Shown here in pieces: positions 26,290 through 36,015 of a DNA stretch of 64,000 nt. Position 1 is the stretch's first letter. Each line of letters starts with the position of its first letter. Both the position numbers and the translations under genes were made by a program. Source of the stretch: Pseudohaliea sp964438205. GTDB lineage: Bacteria; Pseudomonadota; Gammaproteobacteria; Pseudomonadales; Halieaceae. The stretch covers positions 30,268 through 94,267 of the forward strand of contig CAYTJQ010000004.1 of assembly GCA_964438205.1 (NCBI GenBank), in the 5' to 3' direction. The notes beneath the pieces are model-generated. The model had not been told where the DNA came from. It made no database searches and worked only from the letters and a program-made list of their open reading frames with translations.

Positions 26290-27405
26290 ATGAGTGACGA
26301 CGCACCGGTCATCGTCTCGGAGCAGCCCGCGGCCAGCGGCGCCCTGGGCATGCTCACGCTGAACGTGCCGAAGACCCTGAACTCCCTGACCCTGGAGATG
26401 GTCGACCTGCTGCAGGGCGCCCTGGACCGCTGGCGCGATGACCCCTCGATCCGCGCGGTGTTCATCGCCGGCGCCGGGGAGAAAGCCTTCTGCGCCGGCG
26501 GCGACGTGCAGGCGCTGCACGCCTCCGCGGTGAAGAACCCCGGCGGGCCCTGCGACTACGCGGAGGCGTTCTTCGCCCGCGAGTACCGCATGAACTACAC
26601 GCTGCACACCTATCCCAAGCCGATCATCTGCTGGGGGCACGGCATCGTCATGGGCGGCGGCCTCGGCATCATGGCCGGCTGCCGGCACCGGGTGGTCACG
26701 GCGTCGACCCGCATCGCCATGCCGGAGGTGACCATCGCCCTGTTCCCGGACGTTGGCGGCAGCTGGTTCCTGAACCACATGGCGAGCGGTGCCGGCCGCT
26801 TCCTCGCGCTCACCGCGGCGAACATCAACGCCGCCGACGCGCTGTTCCTCGGCCTCGCCGACCGCTTTATCAGCGCCGAGCGGTGCGATGCGCTGGTCGA
26901 GCGGCTGCTGGCCCAGCCCTGGAGTGACGACCCGGCCGCCAACCACGGGCTGGTGCGCCACCTGCTGCGCGAGTTCGAGGACGGCGCCGAGACCCTGCCG
27001 CCGGCGCAGGTGCAGCCGCACCTGCCCACGATCCGGCGGCTCACGGACGGCGACGATATCCACCAGGTGATCGACAACATCCTCGCCCTGGACACGGACG
27101 ACAAGTGGCTCGCAAAAGCCCGCGACGCCCTGGCCCACGGCTCGCCGCTCGCGGCGCGCTGGATCGACCGGCAGCTGGAACGCACGCGGCACAGCTCCCT
27201 GCGCGAGGTGTTCCAGGCCGAGGTGGTGCTGGCCACGCGCATCGTCCGTCACCCGGAGTTCGCCGAGGGCGTGCGCGCGCTGCTCATCGACAAGGACCGG
27301 CAGCCGGCGTGGCAGTACGAGAACTCCCGGGCGGTGCCCGAGGATGTCCTGGACGGCTTCTTCCTGCCGCCCTGGCCGCAGAACCCCCTCGCCGACCTGA
27401 CTTGA
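26290..27405 (+). CDS. 3-hydroxyisobutyryl-CoA hydrolase
   Basis: 371 residues, longer than plain hydratases and matching HIBCH. Crotonase blocks CAGGDVQALH, GHGIVMGGGLGIMAGCRHRV and AMPEVTIALFPDVGGSWFL are present, the last carrying the catalytic Glu. The extra C-terminal helical region (SPLAARWIDRQLERTRHSSL, and EFAEGVRALLIDKDRQPAW) is characteristic of HIBCH. It frees 3-hydroxyisobutyrate from CoA, which detoxifies the pathway by drawing off methacrylyl-CoA. The gene is 10 bp behind the hydratase. Confidence 0.92.
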   Translation: MSDDAPVIVSEQPAASGALGMLTLNVPKTLNSLTLEMVDLLQGALDRWRDDPSIRAVFIAGAGEKAFCAGGDVQALHASAVKNPGGPCDYAEAFFAREYRMNYTLHTYPKPIICWGHGIVMGGGLGIMAGCRHRVVTASTRIAMPEVTIALFPDVGGSWFLNHMASGAGRFLALTAANINAADALFLGLADRFISAERCDALVERLLAQPWSDDPAANHGLVRHLLREFEDGAETLPPAQVQPHLPTIRRLTDGDDIHQVIDNILALDTDDKWLAKARDALAHGSPLAARWIDRQLERTRHSSLREVFQAEVVLATRIVRHPEFAEGVRALLIDKDRQPAWQYENSRAVPEDVLDGFFLPPWPQNPLADLT

Positions 27406-27435
27406 TAAAACCAGGATAAAAACCGGAGACCACTC

Positions 27436-27649
27436 ATGGCACACGTCGCATTCATCGGCCTCGGCAACATGGGAGGGCCCATGGCGGGCAACCTCCTCAC
27501 CGCGGGTCACTCCGTCACCGTTTTCGACCTGGTCCCGGAAGCCTGCGCGGCGCTCGCCGAGCAGGGCGCCGCCGTGGCCGACTCGGCGCAGGCTGCCGTT
27601 GACGGCGCGGAGTACGTCGTTTCCATGCTGCCGGCGGGCAGGCACGTCA
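27436..27649 (+). CDS. mmsB: 3-hydroxyisobutyrate dehydrogenase, N-terminal fragment cut by an assembly gap
   Basis: Only the first 71 codons are present before the run of N. The Rossmann motif GLGNMGGPMAGNLL at residues 7-20 and the following VFDLVPEACAAL identify the beta-hydroxyacid dehydrogenase family. The start has CGGAGA upstream and lies 30 bp after the hydrolase gene. In the pathway it oxidises 3-hydroxyisobutyrate with NAD+ to methylmalonate semialdehyde for MmsA. Roughly 220 residues must be missing, far more than 100 bases, so the gap is larger than shown. Confidence 0.9.
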
Positions 27650-27749
27650 NNNNNNNNNNNNNNNNNNNNNNNNNNNNNNNNNNNNNNNNNNNNNNNNNNN
27701 NNNNNNNNNNNNNNNNNNNNNNNNNNNNNNNNNNNNNNNNNNNNNNNNN
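27650..27749. other. assembly gap (100 N)
   Basis: Exactly 100 N. It removes the 3' part of mmsB and the 3' end of the convergent DUF4340 gene. The length is a placeholder, since mmsB alone needs about 650 more bases. Confidence 0.98.
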
Positions 27750-28658
27750 TTCGCTGGTCTCTCCGCGGCTCTCTTCGCCGCTCCCGCCGTCGCTTCCCAC
27801 CAGCGCTTCCAGGCTGTCCGCGATACGGTCGTGGTCGTAGCGGCTGATCGTGAACCAGGGCGACCAGGCGCTCGACTTCAGGAAGCGCAGCTCGTCCCCG
27901 GCGGCGAGCGTGAGTTCGATGGCCTGTTCGCCGCTGTCGACGACCAGGGTCCGGGCGGCCGTGTCCCCTGCCGGCGCCTCGGCCACGGCGGTGACCTGCA
28001 GTCCCTCCAGGGCGCGGACCAGGTCGTCGGCGGCGCTGTCGTCTTCCAGCGCCGCGCCGTCGAGGCGCCAGCCGTCCCCGGCGCGCTCGAGGCGGTGCCC
28101 TTCCCAGCGCACCGCGGTGGGGCCCGGGAGGGCGGCGAGGCCGCGGTCCAGCCAGCCGCTGTCGTCCGTCGGCGCGTCGTAGGCATTGAAATCGATGCTG
28201 TAGATCGCCTCGCTGTCTGCGGCGCGCGCATGGACCCGGCGGAAACCCGGGGCGGTGCCGAGGAAGACCGTGGCCAGCACCTCATCGCCCGCGAGCAGTT
28301 CCACCCGACGCTCGAAGGCATCTCCGGCCACGGCGAAGCGCTCCCGGGCCGAGCTGCTCCGCGCGACCGGCCAGCCGGGGTCTGCCTCCAGGGCGGCGAG
28401 CAGGGTAGCCACCCGCCCCGGGGCCACCGGGAGGCCGCTTCCGGCGAGGGTCCAGCCGTCGCCCGTGCGGGCGATGCGGGCGGTGGCGCCATCGCCGTTA
28501 CTCACGCGCAGGCCGTCGGCGCGGGTGGCCACGCTGCTCGCGAGCAGGGGCAGGGCGCCGGCGGCATCGTCGTCGGCAGCGGGCCGGTAAAGCACCGCCG
28601 TCACCAGCAGCTGCACGGCCAGCAGGGCACCGAGTACCGGTATCAGGAAACGGTTCAT
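27750..28658 (-). CDS. DUF4340 domain protein of a Gld-type ABC system (3' end in gap)
   Basis: About 303 residues before the gap. An N-terminal membrane anchor (residues 5-25, LIPVLGALLAVQLLVTAVLY) is followed by a periplasmic domain with repeating beta segments such as GDGWTLAGSGLPVAPGRVAT and WEGHRLERAGDGWRLDG, typical of DUF4340. Such proteins accompany GldA/GldF/GldG-like ABC systems. The start overlaps the permease stop by 4 bp (ATGA), so it is the last gene of that operon. The C-terminus is rich in Ser/Gly/Glu at the gap, so little may be missing. Function unknown. Confidence 0.8.
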
Positions 28659-31513
28659 GCGAGGATCCTCCGGTAGCGGTTGCGACGCTGCCGCTGCCGC
28701 AGCTGGTGCACGATGGCGATCAGGCCGAGCAGCGCCAGGGCGAGGCCGTAGTTCAGGTACTCGATGCGCGCCTGCGCGTTTTCCTCCAGCGGCGGCAGGG
28801 TGCGGTTGAAGTGGGCGCGGGAGCGGATCTCCAGCAGGCTGCCGTCGGCGAGGGCCCAGTCCACGGCGCCGAGGAGCAGTTCCACGGGACTCAGGTACTG
28901 GGTGCCGCTGGCGGCCACCAGCCCGGAGAGCACCTGGTCGCTGGCAAAGTCGTTGGAGCCGATCACCAGCAGGCGCGCGGACGCCGGTGAGCGGCGCAGG
29001 AGTCCGCCGAACTCGCCGTCCGCATCCGCCGCTTCTTCCCCGCCGGCGGCCGGTGCTGGGACCGGCGGCACCTCGTCGAAGGCGCTTTCGAAGCGGCCCT
29101 GCACCAGCACGCCCACGGTCTCCGGCGCCAGGGGCGCGTCGCCGGGGGCGAGCACGGCGCCGCCCGCCGGGTCCATGTCGGGCATCACGTCGCGGGCATC
29201 GGAGCGCCAGCTCTCCGGGGAGCTCACGAGCAGGGGGGTGACGGTCCTTCCCCCGGCACCCTCGGCACTCTCGGCATCCACCGGGGAGGCCCAGGCCAGG
29301 GTCAGGTTCGGCAGCCCGGCGGTCACCGGGTGCTCGCCGTTCAGGCCGGGCTCGCGCAGGTCGAGGAAGTAGGGGTAGTCGACGAACTGCATGTCCCGGA
29401 ACTCGTAGCCGCCGATGCGACGCACCACCGGCACCGGGAAGGCCCCGTGCTGCCGGTCGAGCACCAGCGTGTCGGCGATGTCGATGCCCTGCGTCTCGAG
29501 CCAGTCGCGCAGCCCGCTGTCGACCTCGCGCATGCGCAGGCGGTCGCCGCTGAGCTCCACGGAGAAGTTCGAGCTGGCGACGATGACCGTGCCGCCACGC
29601 ATGAGGTACTGGTCCACGGCAAAGACCGCACGCTCGTCGAGATCCTCCGGTGCCATCAGCACCAGCAGGTCCGCGGACGGGGCCACGCTGCCGTCGGCGA
29701 GGTCCTCGCGCAGGATGCTGTACTCCCGGGTCACCCCCTGCTCGAGGGTGTCGAAGCTGTGCCCGGAGGGCGGCATGCCCGGGAACTGCGGGCCGCTGTC
29801 CGGCAGCACCAGCGCCACGGTCTTGGTAAAGCCGCTGGCGAAGCGCTTGATGCCGGCCTCGAGGCTGTCGGGGAAGCTGCCCGGGTCAAAGTTGCCCGTG
29901 GGCAGCTGCACGACCTGGTGGTCGTCCTCGAGGGTCAGGTAGAAGAAGAACTCCCGGGGATCGTCGAGGGAGGCGAGCATGGGTTCAAAGCCCCACTCGT
30001 CCATGATCCGCTCGGCCACGGCGCCGTCGCCGGCCTCGGGCTCGATGAACTCCACGCGGAATTTGCCCCCGCTCCCGGCCGCCTGTTCCTCGAGGACCGT
30101 ACGGATCGCATCCCGGTAGTCCCGGAGCAGCTGCGGCAGTACCTCGTCGCGGGAAACGTAGCCAGTAAACGTGATCGGCGCCTCTACCTGCTCGAAGAGG
30201 TTGCCGCCGGCCTGGTAGGCATAGAGGACGTCGCGCACGGCGCGGGTGACGTCGAACTCCGGGTTGCGCAGCACCACCTCCGGCTGGCCGCCGGTGCCGG
30301 TCTTCACCTCGATGAGGTCGCCGAAGGAGAGCGTCTCGTGCTCGCCGCCGTACTGCACGAGCACGTCGAAGTAGGCGTTCACCAGCGCGGACTGGTAGCG
30401 GTCGGCCACCTGGAAGGGCCTGGCGTTGATGCCGAACTCCTCGTTGGCTTCCTGCTCCTTCGCCGGTTCCCGCGCCGGGTCGACGAACTCCACGCGCACC
30501 CGCTCGCCGCCGGCGATCGCGTACTCGCGCAGCAGGTCCTTCAGCTGCGGTACCAGCGGGGCCAGCAGCGGGTGCGTGCGCTCGCTGAAGTAGCCGCGGA
30601 TCAGCAGCGGCTCCTGCAGCCGGGCGAGCACGTCGTGGGTGGGCGCCGAGATCGAGTAGAGCTGGCCCTCGGTGACGTCGGTGCGCAGCATCGGCAGCCG
30701 CTGCAGCCAGACCGCGCCGAGCAGGAGGTTGGCCACCAGGAGGGCCGTGGCGATGCGCCAGCGGCGGTGCCGCGGGTGCGCGCCGGCGGCCCAGCGCTCA
30801 CTCTCCAGCGTGTACACGTTGAGCACCAGGAACACGCCGCAGACCGCGAGATAGTAGTAGAGGTCGCGGGCGTCGATGACCCCGCGGGTGATGCTGTCGA
30901 AGCGCGAGCCGGAGCCGAGCAGGCGCAGCACGCTGCCCACGTCGTCGCCGAAGAAGCCGGTCAGCAGCGGACTGCCGAGCATGTACAGGAGACCGGCGAG
31001 GAGCACGCTGCCCATGAGGCTGACCATGGCGTTGTCCGTGCGCGCCGAGACGAACAGGCCGATGCTCAGGTAGGCGGCGCCGAGGAGCGCGGTGGCCAGG
31101 TAGCCGGCGAGTACCGGGCCCCAGTCGAGGTTGCCGAGCCAGGCCACGGTCACCGGCAGCGGCAGCGTCGTCGCCAGGGCGAGCAGGAGCAGGGTGACGC
31201 AGGCGAGGAACTTGCCGGCGACGAACTGCCAGAGCGGCACGGGCTGCGTCAGTACGTGCTCCAGGGTGCCGCCGCGGCGCTCCTCGCTCCACATGCGCAT
31301 GGTCAGGGCCGCGGCGAGGAAGATCAGCAGCAGCGGCAGCCATTCGAAGAGCGGCCGCACGTCGGCGATGTTGCGGGCGAAGAAGGCCTCCACCCAGAAG
31401 AAAACGAACAGGGTCACCGCGCTGAAGCTGCCGAGGAAGAACCACGCCACCGGCGAGGCGAAGAACAGGCGCAGCTCCTTCTGCGCGACCCTGAGGACGA
31501 TGTTCTCAGTCAT
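28655..31513 (-). CDS. ABC-2 permease fused to GldG-like auxiliary domain
   Basis: 952 residues. Residues about 1-245 form an ABC-2 permease with six helices (VAWFFLGSFSAVTLFVFFW, EERRGGTLEHVLTQPVPLW). A further helix near 270 leads into a large periplasmic GldG-like region (RTDVTEGQLYSISAPTHDVL, GGTVIVASSNFSVELSGDRL). A final membrane helix lies near the C-terminus (LNYGLALALLGLIAIVHQLR), followed by an arginine-rich tail. In Bacteroidetes GldF and GldG are separate gliding proteins; the proteobacterial fused form is of unknown cargo. It overlaps the ATPase gene by 8 bp. Gliding itself is not implied. Confidence 0.85.
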   Translation of the reverse strand: MTENIVLRVAQKELRLFFASPVAWFFLGSFSAVTLFVFFWVEAFFARNIADVRPLFEWLPLLLIFLAAALTMRMWSEERRGGTLEHVLTQPVPLWQFVAGKFLACVTLLLLALATTLPLPVTVAWLGNLDWGPVLAGYLATALLGAAYLSIGLFVSARTDNAMVSLMGSVLLAGLLYMLGSPLLTGFFGDDVGSVLRLLGSGSRFDSITRGVIDARDLYYYLAVCGVFLVLNVYTLESERWAAGAHPRHRRWRIATALLVANLLLGAVWLQRLPMLRTDVTEGQLYSISAPTHDVLARLQEPLLIRGYFSERTHPLLAPLVPQLKDLLREYAIAGGERVRVEFVDPAREPAKEQEANEEFGINARPFQVADRYQSALVNAYFDVLVQYGGEHETLSFGDLIEVKTGTGGQPEVVLRNPEFDVTRAVRDVLYAYQAGGNLFEQVEAPITFTGYVSRDEVLPQLLRDYRDAIRTVLEEQAAGSGGKFRVEFIEPEAGDGAVAERIMDEWGFEPMLASLDDPREFFFYLTLEDDHQVVQLPTGNFDPGSFPDSLEAGIKRFASGFTKTVALVLPDSGPQFPGMPPSGHSFDTLEQGVTREYSILREDLADGSVAPSADLLVLMAPEDLDERAVFAVDQYLMRGGTVIVASSNFSVELSGDRLRMREVDSGLRDWLETQGIDIADTLVLDRQHGAFPVPVVRRIGGYEFRDMQFVDYPYFLDLREPGLNGEHPVTAGLPNLTLAWASPVDAESAEGAGGRTVTPLLVSSPESWRSDARDVMPDMDPAGGAVLAPGDAPLAPETVGVLVQGRFESAFDEVPPVPAPAAGGEEAADADGEFGGLLRRSPASARLLVIGSNDFASDQVLSGLVAASGTQYLSPVELLLGAVDWALADGSLLEIRSRAHFNRTLPPLEENAQARIEYLNYGLALALLGLIAIVHQLRQRQRRNRYRRILA

Positions 31514-32447
31514 GGCGGGGCCCTCCCTGCGCGGCCAGTTCGCGGAAGACGCTGTCGAGGTCGCGAAGCCGGGGGGCGAGCTGGAAGAGGCGCGCCCCGC
31601 TGTCGAGCACGCAGCGGGCGATGTTGCCGGCCGCCGTGTCGCATTCCGTGCCCGGGTGCAGGGAAATGGTGAAGTGCTGCTCCCCCTCACCGCCCGCCGG
31701 GTTCACCGCGAGGACCTGTGGCAGGCGGACGAGGGCGCCGGCGAGGTCGCCGGCATCGGCACTGGCGCGGAGGGTGAGCGTGTTGTCCTCGCGTAGCTGC
31801 GCCAGGTGCTCGTCGAGCACGAGGCGGCCCCCGGCAAGGACCAGCACGCGCTCACAGAGCGCCTCGACCTCCTGCATGATGTGGGTGGAAAGAATCACCG
31901 TGGCGTCCGCGGCCAGTCCTCGGACCAGCGCGCGCATCTGCGCCGTCTGCGTCGGGTCGAGGCCGTTGGTCGGCTCGTCGAGGATCAGCAGCGACGGCTC
32001 GCCGAGGATGGCCTGGGCGACGCCCACCCGCTGCCGGTAGCCGCGCGAGAGCCTGCCGATCGGGTCGAGGAGGCGGTCGCCCAGGCTGGTGGCGTCGATG
32101 GCCCGGCGCAGCGCCCGCGGACGCTCGCCGCGGCCGATGCCCTTCAGGGTGGCGGCGTAGTCGAGGTAGTCCGCCACCAGCATGTCCGGGTAGACGGGGA
32201 GGTTCTCCGGCAGGTAGCCGAGCCCCCGCTGCACCGCGGCGGCGTCGTCGGCGAGCGCGTGGCCGCCGATGTGGATGGTCCCGGCCGAGGGCTCGAGGTA
32301 GCCGCTCAGCATTTTCATCATGGTCGTTTTCCCGGCTCCGTTGTGGCCGAGCAGGCCGATGATCGCCTGGTCATTGATGGTAAAGGAGACGTCGTCCACG
32401 GCGGTTGTCGTACCGTAGCGACGCGACAGGTGCTGCACGTCGATCAT
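31506..32447 (-). CDS. ABC transporter ATP-binding protein, GldA-like
   Basis: 313 residues. Walker A GHNGAGKTT near residue 35, the signature LSRGYRQRVGVAQAI, Walker B LLILDEPTNGLDP and the switch histidine in ILSTHIMQE are all intact. The C-terminal tail (about 220-313) is the extension found in ABC-2 exporters such as GldA and CcmA-like ATPases. It is first in a three-gene operon with the fused permease/GldG gene and DUF4340, powering one inner-membrane ABC system. A start ATG at 32447 follows a short leader without a clear promoter. Confidence 0.92.
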   Translation of the reverse strand: MIDVQHLSRRYGTTTAVDDVSFTINDQAIIGLLGHNGAGKTTMMKMLSGYLEPSAGTIHIGGHALADDAAAVQRGLGYLPENLPVYPDMLVADYLDYAATLKGIGRGERPRALRRAIDATSLGDRLLDPIGRLSRGYRQRVGVAQAILGEPSLLILDEPTNGLDPTQTAQMRALVRGLAADATVILSTHIMQEVEALCERVLVLAGGRLVLDEHLAQLREDNTLTLRASADAGDLAGALVRLPQVLAVNPAGGEGEQHFTISLHPGTECDTAAGNIARCVLDSGARLFQLAPRLRDLDSVFRELAAQGGPRHD

Positions 32448-32500
32448 GGCGTTCCCGTTTCTTCTGCTGGTTCTTCCGTTGGCTTGTTCGGGGCGGGCGG

Positions 32501-33859
32501 TCAGTCCTCGCCCCAGGGCTCGCGCATGGTGACGAACTCCTCGGCGGCGGTCGGGTGGATACCGATGGTGCTGTCGAAGGTCGCCTTGGTGGCGCCGGCC
32601 TTCAGCGCGATGGCGATGCCCTGGATAATCTCGCCCGCATCCGGGCCCATCATGTGCACACCGACCACGCGGTCCGTGGCGTCGTCGACGATCAGCTTCA
32701 TGAAGGTGCGCTCGTCGCGGCCGCTGATCGTGTGCTTCATGGGGCGGAAGTCGGCCTTGTAGAGGGTGATCTCGCCGAACTCGAGTTCGGCCTGCTCCTC
32801 GGTGAAGCCGACGGTGCCGATATTGGGCTGGCAGAACACGGCGGTGGGGATGAAGTCGTAGTCCACGGGGACCTTCGGATCACCGAACTCGTGGCGGGCG
32901 AAGGCCATGCCCTCCGCCAGGGCCACCGGCGTCAGTTCCATGCCGCCGATCACGTCGCCGAGGGCGAAGATGCTGTGCTCGGTGGTTCGGAAGTACTCGT
33001 CGACGGCGATGGTGCCGTGGTGCGTCAGCGCCACGTTCACGTTCTCGAGGCCCAGTCCCTCGAGATGGGGCTTGCGGCCCGTGGCGTAGAGCACGGCGTC
33101 GGCCTCGAGGAAGCTGCCGTCGTTGAGCAGCAGCCGGTAGCTGCTGCCATGCTTGTCGATGGCCTCGACGTTGGTCTCGAAGCGCAGGTCCACGCCCGTC
33201 TTGCGGATCTCCTGCGCGGCGTGCGCGCGGATATCGGCGTCGAAGCCGCGCAGGAACATCGGCCCGCGGTAGAGCTGGGTCACCTTCGAGCCCAGGCCGT
33301 TGAAGATGCCGGCGAACTCCACGGCGATGTAGCCACCGCCGACGACCACGAGCCGCTCCGGGAACTCGTCGAGGTCGAAGATCTCGTTGGAGGTCAGCGC
33401 GTGCTCGCGGCCGGGGATGTCCGGCACCGACGGCCAGCCGCCGGTAGCAATGAGGATGCGCGCGGCGGTGTAGTGGTCGTCGCCCACGGCGACGGTGTTG
33501 GCGTTGATGATGCGCGCGCGGCCGTCGATGAGCGTCGCCTCGGCGCCGCGAAGCATGTTGCGGTAGACCGCGTTCAGGCGGGCGATCTCGTTCTTCTTGT
33601 TGTCCCGGAGCGTGTGCCAGTCGAAGCCTTCCACGGTGCTGTTCCAGCCGAACTCCCGCGCGTCGTCGAAGCCCTTGCCGTACTCGGAGGCGTAGACGTA
33701 GAGCTTCTTGGGCACGCAGCCGACGTTGACGCAGGTGCCGCCGAGGTAGCGGTCCTCGGCGATGGCGACGCGGGCGCCGAAGCCGGCGGCCATGCGGGCG
33801 GCGCGAACGCCGCCGCTGCCGGCGCCGATCACGAAAAGGTCGAAATCGAGGTCACTCAT
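32501..33859 (-). CDS. gor: glutathione-disulfide reductase
   Basis: 452 residues. FAD-binding GAGSGGVRAARMAA lies at the N-terminus, with the redox-active disulfide in GGTCVNVGCVPKK. The NADPH-binding motif is VVVGGGYIAVEFAG, and the C-terminal catalytic pair is in GIHPTAAEEFVT. The CVNVGC form and the T-A-A-E-E end block distinguish glutathione reductase from lipoamide dehydrogenase. It regenerates reduced glutathione in the cytoplasm. The ATG at 33859 has AGGAGA 5 bases upstream; 16 extra upstream codons in frame are not needed. A homologous trypanothione-type specificity is less likely. Confidence 0.93.
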   Translation of the reverse strand: MSDLDFDLFVIGAGSGGVRAARMAAGFGARVAIAEDRYLGGTCVNVGCVPKKLYVYASEYGKGFDDAREFGWNSTVEGFDWHTLRDNKKNEIARLNAVYRNMLRGAEATLIDGRARIINANTVAVGDDHYTAARILIATGGWPSVPDIPGREHALTSNEIFDLDEFPERLVVVGGGYIAVEFAGIFNGLGSKVTQLYRGPMFLRGFDADIRAHAAQEIRKTGVDLRFETNVEAIDKHGSSYRLLLNDGSFLEADAVLYATGRKPHLEGLGLENVNVALTHHGTIAVDEYFRTTEHSIFALGDVIGGMELTPVALAEGMAFARHEFGDPKVPVDYDFIPTAVFCQPNIGTVGFTEEQAELEFGEITLYKADFRPMKHTISGRDERTFMKLIVDDATDRVVGVHMMGPDAGEIIQGIAIALKAGATKATFDSTIGIHPTAAEEFVTMREPWGED

Positions 33860-33978
33860 GGGGGTCTCCTGTGGTCGCGCCATGGTAACAGCTATCGGCG
33901 GCGGCAAGCCGCTGCGGGCAGCGGTGGCGCGGGTGATTCAAAGCGCTATGATCGAGGGACCGGGAGATGGGGGTTGTG

Positions 33979-35325
33979 ATGGGAAAGATCAAGGTCGCGG
34001 CGGGACTCTGCCTCGCCGGTGTGCTCGGCTGGGCGGGCTGGCAGGGCATCGATGCGGCGGAAGTGGCAACGGGTTACAGCGCCAAGCAGCTGTGCTCGGG
34101 CGTCTTCGTCGCCGGCCTGCCGGCCCGCTTCGTGATCGAGCGCGACATCCTGCCGCGCATGGCCCTGCTGGGTCCCGCCCGGGGGCTGCTCGACCTGTCC
34201 GTGGATGCCGGGAGCGGCGAGGCGCGGGCGAGGCTCCTCGGCGTCAGCGCCCGCGCCGGCGTACAGGGGCCCGCGACCGGCTGCAGCCTGCACCGCGACG
34301 GGCGGGGTGCGCCGCCGGCACAGCCCGCGCCGGTCTACCCCTGGCCCGAGGCGGCGCCGCCGCCGGCCCTGGCGCAGGCCGTGGCTGCGGCGTTTGCGGA
34401 ACCGGAAGGCGGAGGACGTAATACGCTCGCCGTGGCCGTCGCCCGGGGCGGGCGGCTGCTGGCCGAGCGCTACCTCGCCCCGGTGGACGCGGGGACGCGT
34501 CTCCAGGGCTGGTCCATGAACAAGAGCCTGCTCGCGACCTGGGTGGCCCTGCGCAGCGCCGACGGTGAGGGGCTGTCCCTGTCCGACCCGGTACGCCAGC
34601 GCCTGCTCGCCCTCGGCGCGCCGCCGGCAACGACCCGCGACCTCGCCCCGGGGCTGACCCTCGGCCACCTGCTGCAGATGGAGTCGGGCCTCGCCTTCGA
34701 GGAGCGCTACGCCCCCGGCAGCGATGCCACGACCATGCTCTACCGCCGTGAGGCCATGTGGCGCGAGGCGCCCGCCACCGGGCAGGCGCGCCCGCCCGGC
34801 GCGCGCTTCAGCTATTCCAGCGGCGACAGCAACCTCGCCGCCTATCTCTGGCAGCAGAGCCTGGATGGCGACTACGCGGACTGGGTACGCGGGCACTTCA
34901 GCGAGCCGCTGGGCATCCGCTCCCTCGTGCCCGAGGCCGACGCGAGCGGCACCCAGGTCGGCTCCAGCTACAGTCACATGACGGCCCGCGACTGGCTGCG
35001 CGTGGGCCAGCTGTGGCTCGACGCCTGGCACGGCCGCTCGCCGCTCCTGTCCCGCGAGTGGCTGCGCGAGGCGGTCGCGCCCAGGCCCTCGGATCCCCTC
35101 GGCCGCTACGGCCGCAGCTTCTGGCTCAACACCGGCGGCGTGGCCTTCCCCGGGCAGCCCGAATCGCTGTTCTACGCGGGCGGCAACGCCGGGCAGTACG
35201 TGCTGGTCGTGCCGGAGGAGGAGCTCGTCATCGTCCGCCTCGGGCTCACCGACGAGCCCCGGGTCGAGCCCGGCATGGCCGCGCTCCTCGCCGGCGTGCG
35301 CGAGGCCCTCGGCGGCGCGCCCTGA
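33979..35325 (+). CDS. serine hydrolase, beta-lactamase class C-like
   Basis: About 448 residues. An N-terminal hydrophobic segment (VAAGLCLAGVLGWAGWQG) suggests a signal or anchor. The catalytic SxxK is SMNK near residue 178, and a YSS-D-N segment (FSYSSGDSNLAAYLW) stands in the Y-x-N position. FYAGGNAGQYVLVVPEEELV matches the third motif region of the class C/EstB group. It is probably a periplasmic esterase or peptidase and not necessarily a beta-lactamase. A -10-like TATGAT at 33947-33952 would put the transcript start near 33959, which favours the ATG at 33979 over the one at 33967. It overlaps the MOSC gene by 1 bp. Confidence 0.82.
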   Translation: MGKIKVAAGLCLAGVLGWAGWQGIDAAEVATGYSAKQLCSGVFVAGLPARFVIERDILPRMALLGPARGLLDLSVDAGSGEARARLLGVSARAGVQGPATGCSLHRDGRGAPPAQPAPVYPWPEAAPPPALAQAVAAAFAEPEGGGRNTLAVAVARGGRLLAERYLAPVDAGTRLQGWSMNKSLLATWVALRSADGEGLSLSDPVRQRLLALGAPPATTRDLAPGLTLGHLLQMESGLAFEERYAPGSDATTMLYRREAMWREAPATGQARPPGARFSYSSGDSNLAAYLWQQSLDGDYADWVRGHFSEPLGIRSLVPEADASGTQVGSSYSHMTARDWLRVGQLWLDAWHGRSPLLSREWLREAVAPRPSDPLGRYGRSFWLNTGGVAFPGQPESLFYAGGNAGQYVLVVPEEELVIVRLGLTDEPRVEPGMAALLAGVREALGGAP

Positions 35326-35929
35326 TGGCCGCGCTGCGCCTGGCGGCCATCTACCGCTATCCGCTGAAGTCCGCTGCGGGCCTCCCCTGCGAGCGGGCGA
35401 CCCTGGACGATTTCGGTATCGCCGGCGACCGGCGCTGGCTGCTGGTGGACCCGGCGGGGGAATTCCTGAGCCAGCGCGGGCTGCCTGCGCTGGCCCTGCT
35501 GCGGGCCGGGGAGCGCGGCGACGGCCTGTCCCTGGCCTTCGGCGGCGAACAGCTGGCGGTGCCCGGGCCCGCGGCGGGTGCGGCGGCACNNNNNNNNNNN
35601 NNNNNNNNNNNNNNNNNNNNNNNNNNNNNNNNNNNNNNNNNNNNNNNNNNNNNNNNNNNNNNNNNNNNNNNNNNNNNNNNNNNNNNNNNCACGCCGAGGA
35701 CGGCTGGCGGCGCCTGCGCATCGGCGCCGTGACCGTCGACCTGGTCAAGCCTTGTGCGCGCTGCGTGATCCCGTCCATCGACCAGGCCACCGCCGCGCGG
35801 GATCCGCACATCAACCGGGTGCTGGCCGGCTACCGGCGCCGGGACGGGGCGGTGCTCTTTGGCCAGAATGCCGTGCATGACGGCCCGGGAGCCCTGGCCG
35901 TGGGGGACACCGTGGCAGTGCTGGCGTGA
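35325..35929 (+). CDS. MOSC domain protein, YcbX-like, interrupted by an assembly gap
   Basis: Before the gap, residues 1-88 hold the MOSC N-terminal beta-barrel domain (AIYRYPLKSAAGLPCERATL, IAGDRRWLLVDPAGEFLSQR). After it come RIGAVTVDLVKPCARCVIPS, with the conserved cysteine of the MOSC active site, and a C-terminus VGDTVAVLA. YcbX-type proteins are molybdenum-cofactor-binding N-hydroxylated-base reductases. Pre-gap coding ends on codon position 1 and post-gap resumes on position 1, so the true missing length must be 2 modulo 3, not 100. The ATG overlaps the previous stop (TGATG). Confidence 0.85.
35590..35689. other. assembly gap (100 N) inside the MOSC gene
   Basis: Exactly 100 N. The reading frame on the two sides is inconsistent with a 100-base gap, so the run is a placeholder. 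Confidence 0.98.
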
Positions 35930-36015
35930 TGGCTATTTTCACCGGCGCGGACTACCATCCTCGCTTTTTGTTTTCGGGCGTGCCGTGAGAAGCGCCCCGG
36001 GCAGGAGGGAATCCA

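Noticed and set aside
28655..32447. Gliding motility apparatus
   Set aside because: Only the ABC part is present, and this fused form occurs in non-gliding proteobacteria.
33979..35325. Class C beta-lactamase resistance gene
   Set aside because: The SxxK is present, but the second motif is not a clear Y-A-N and the context is housekeeping; an esterase-like serine hydrolase is more likely.
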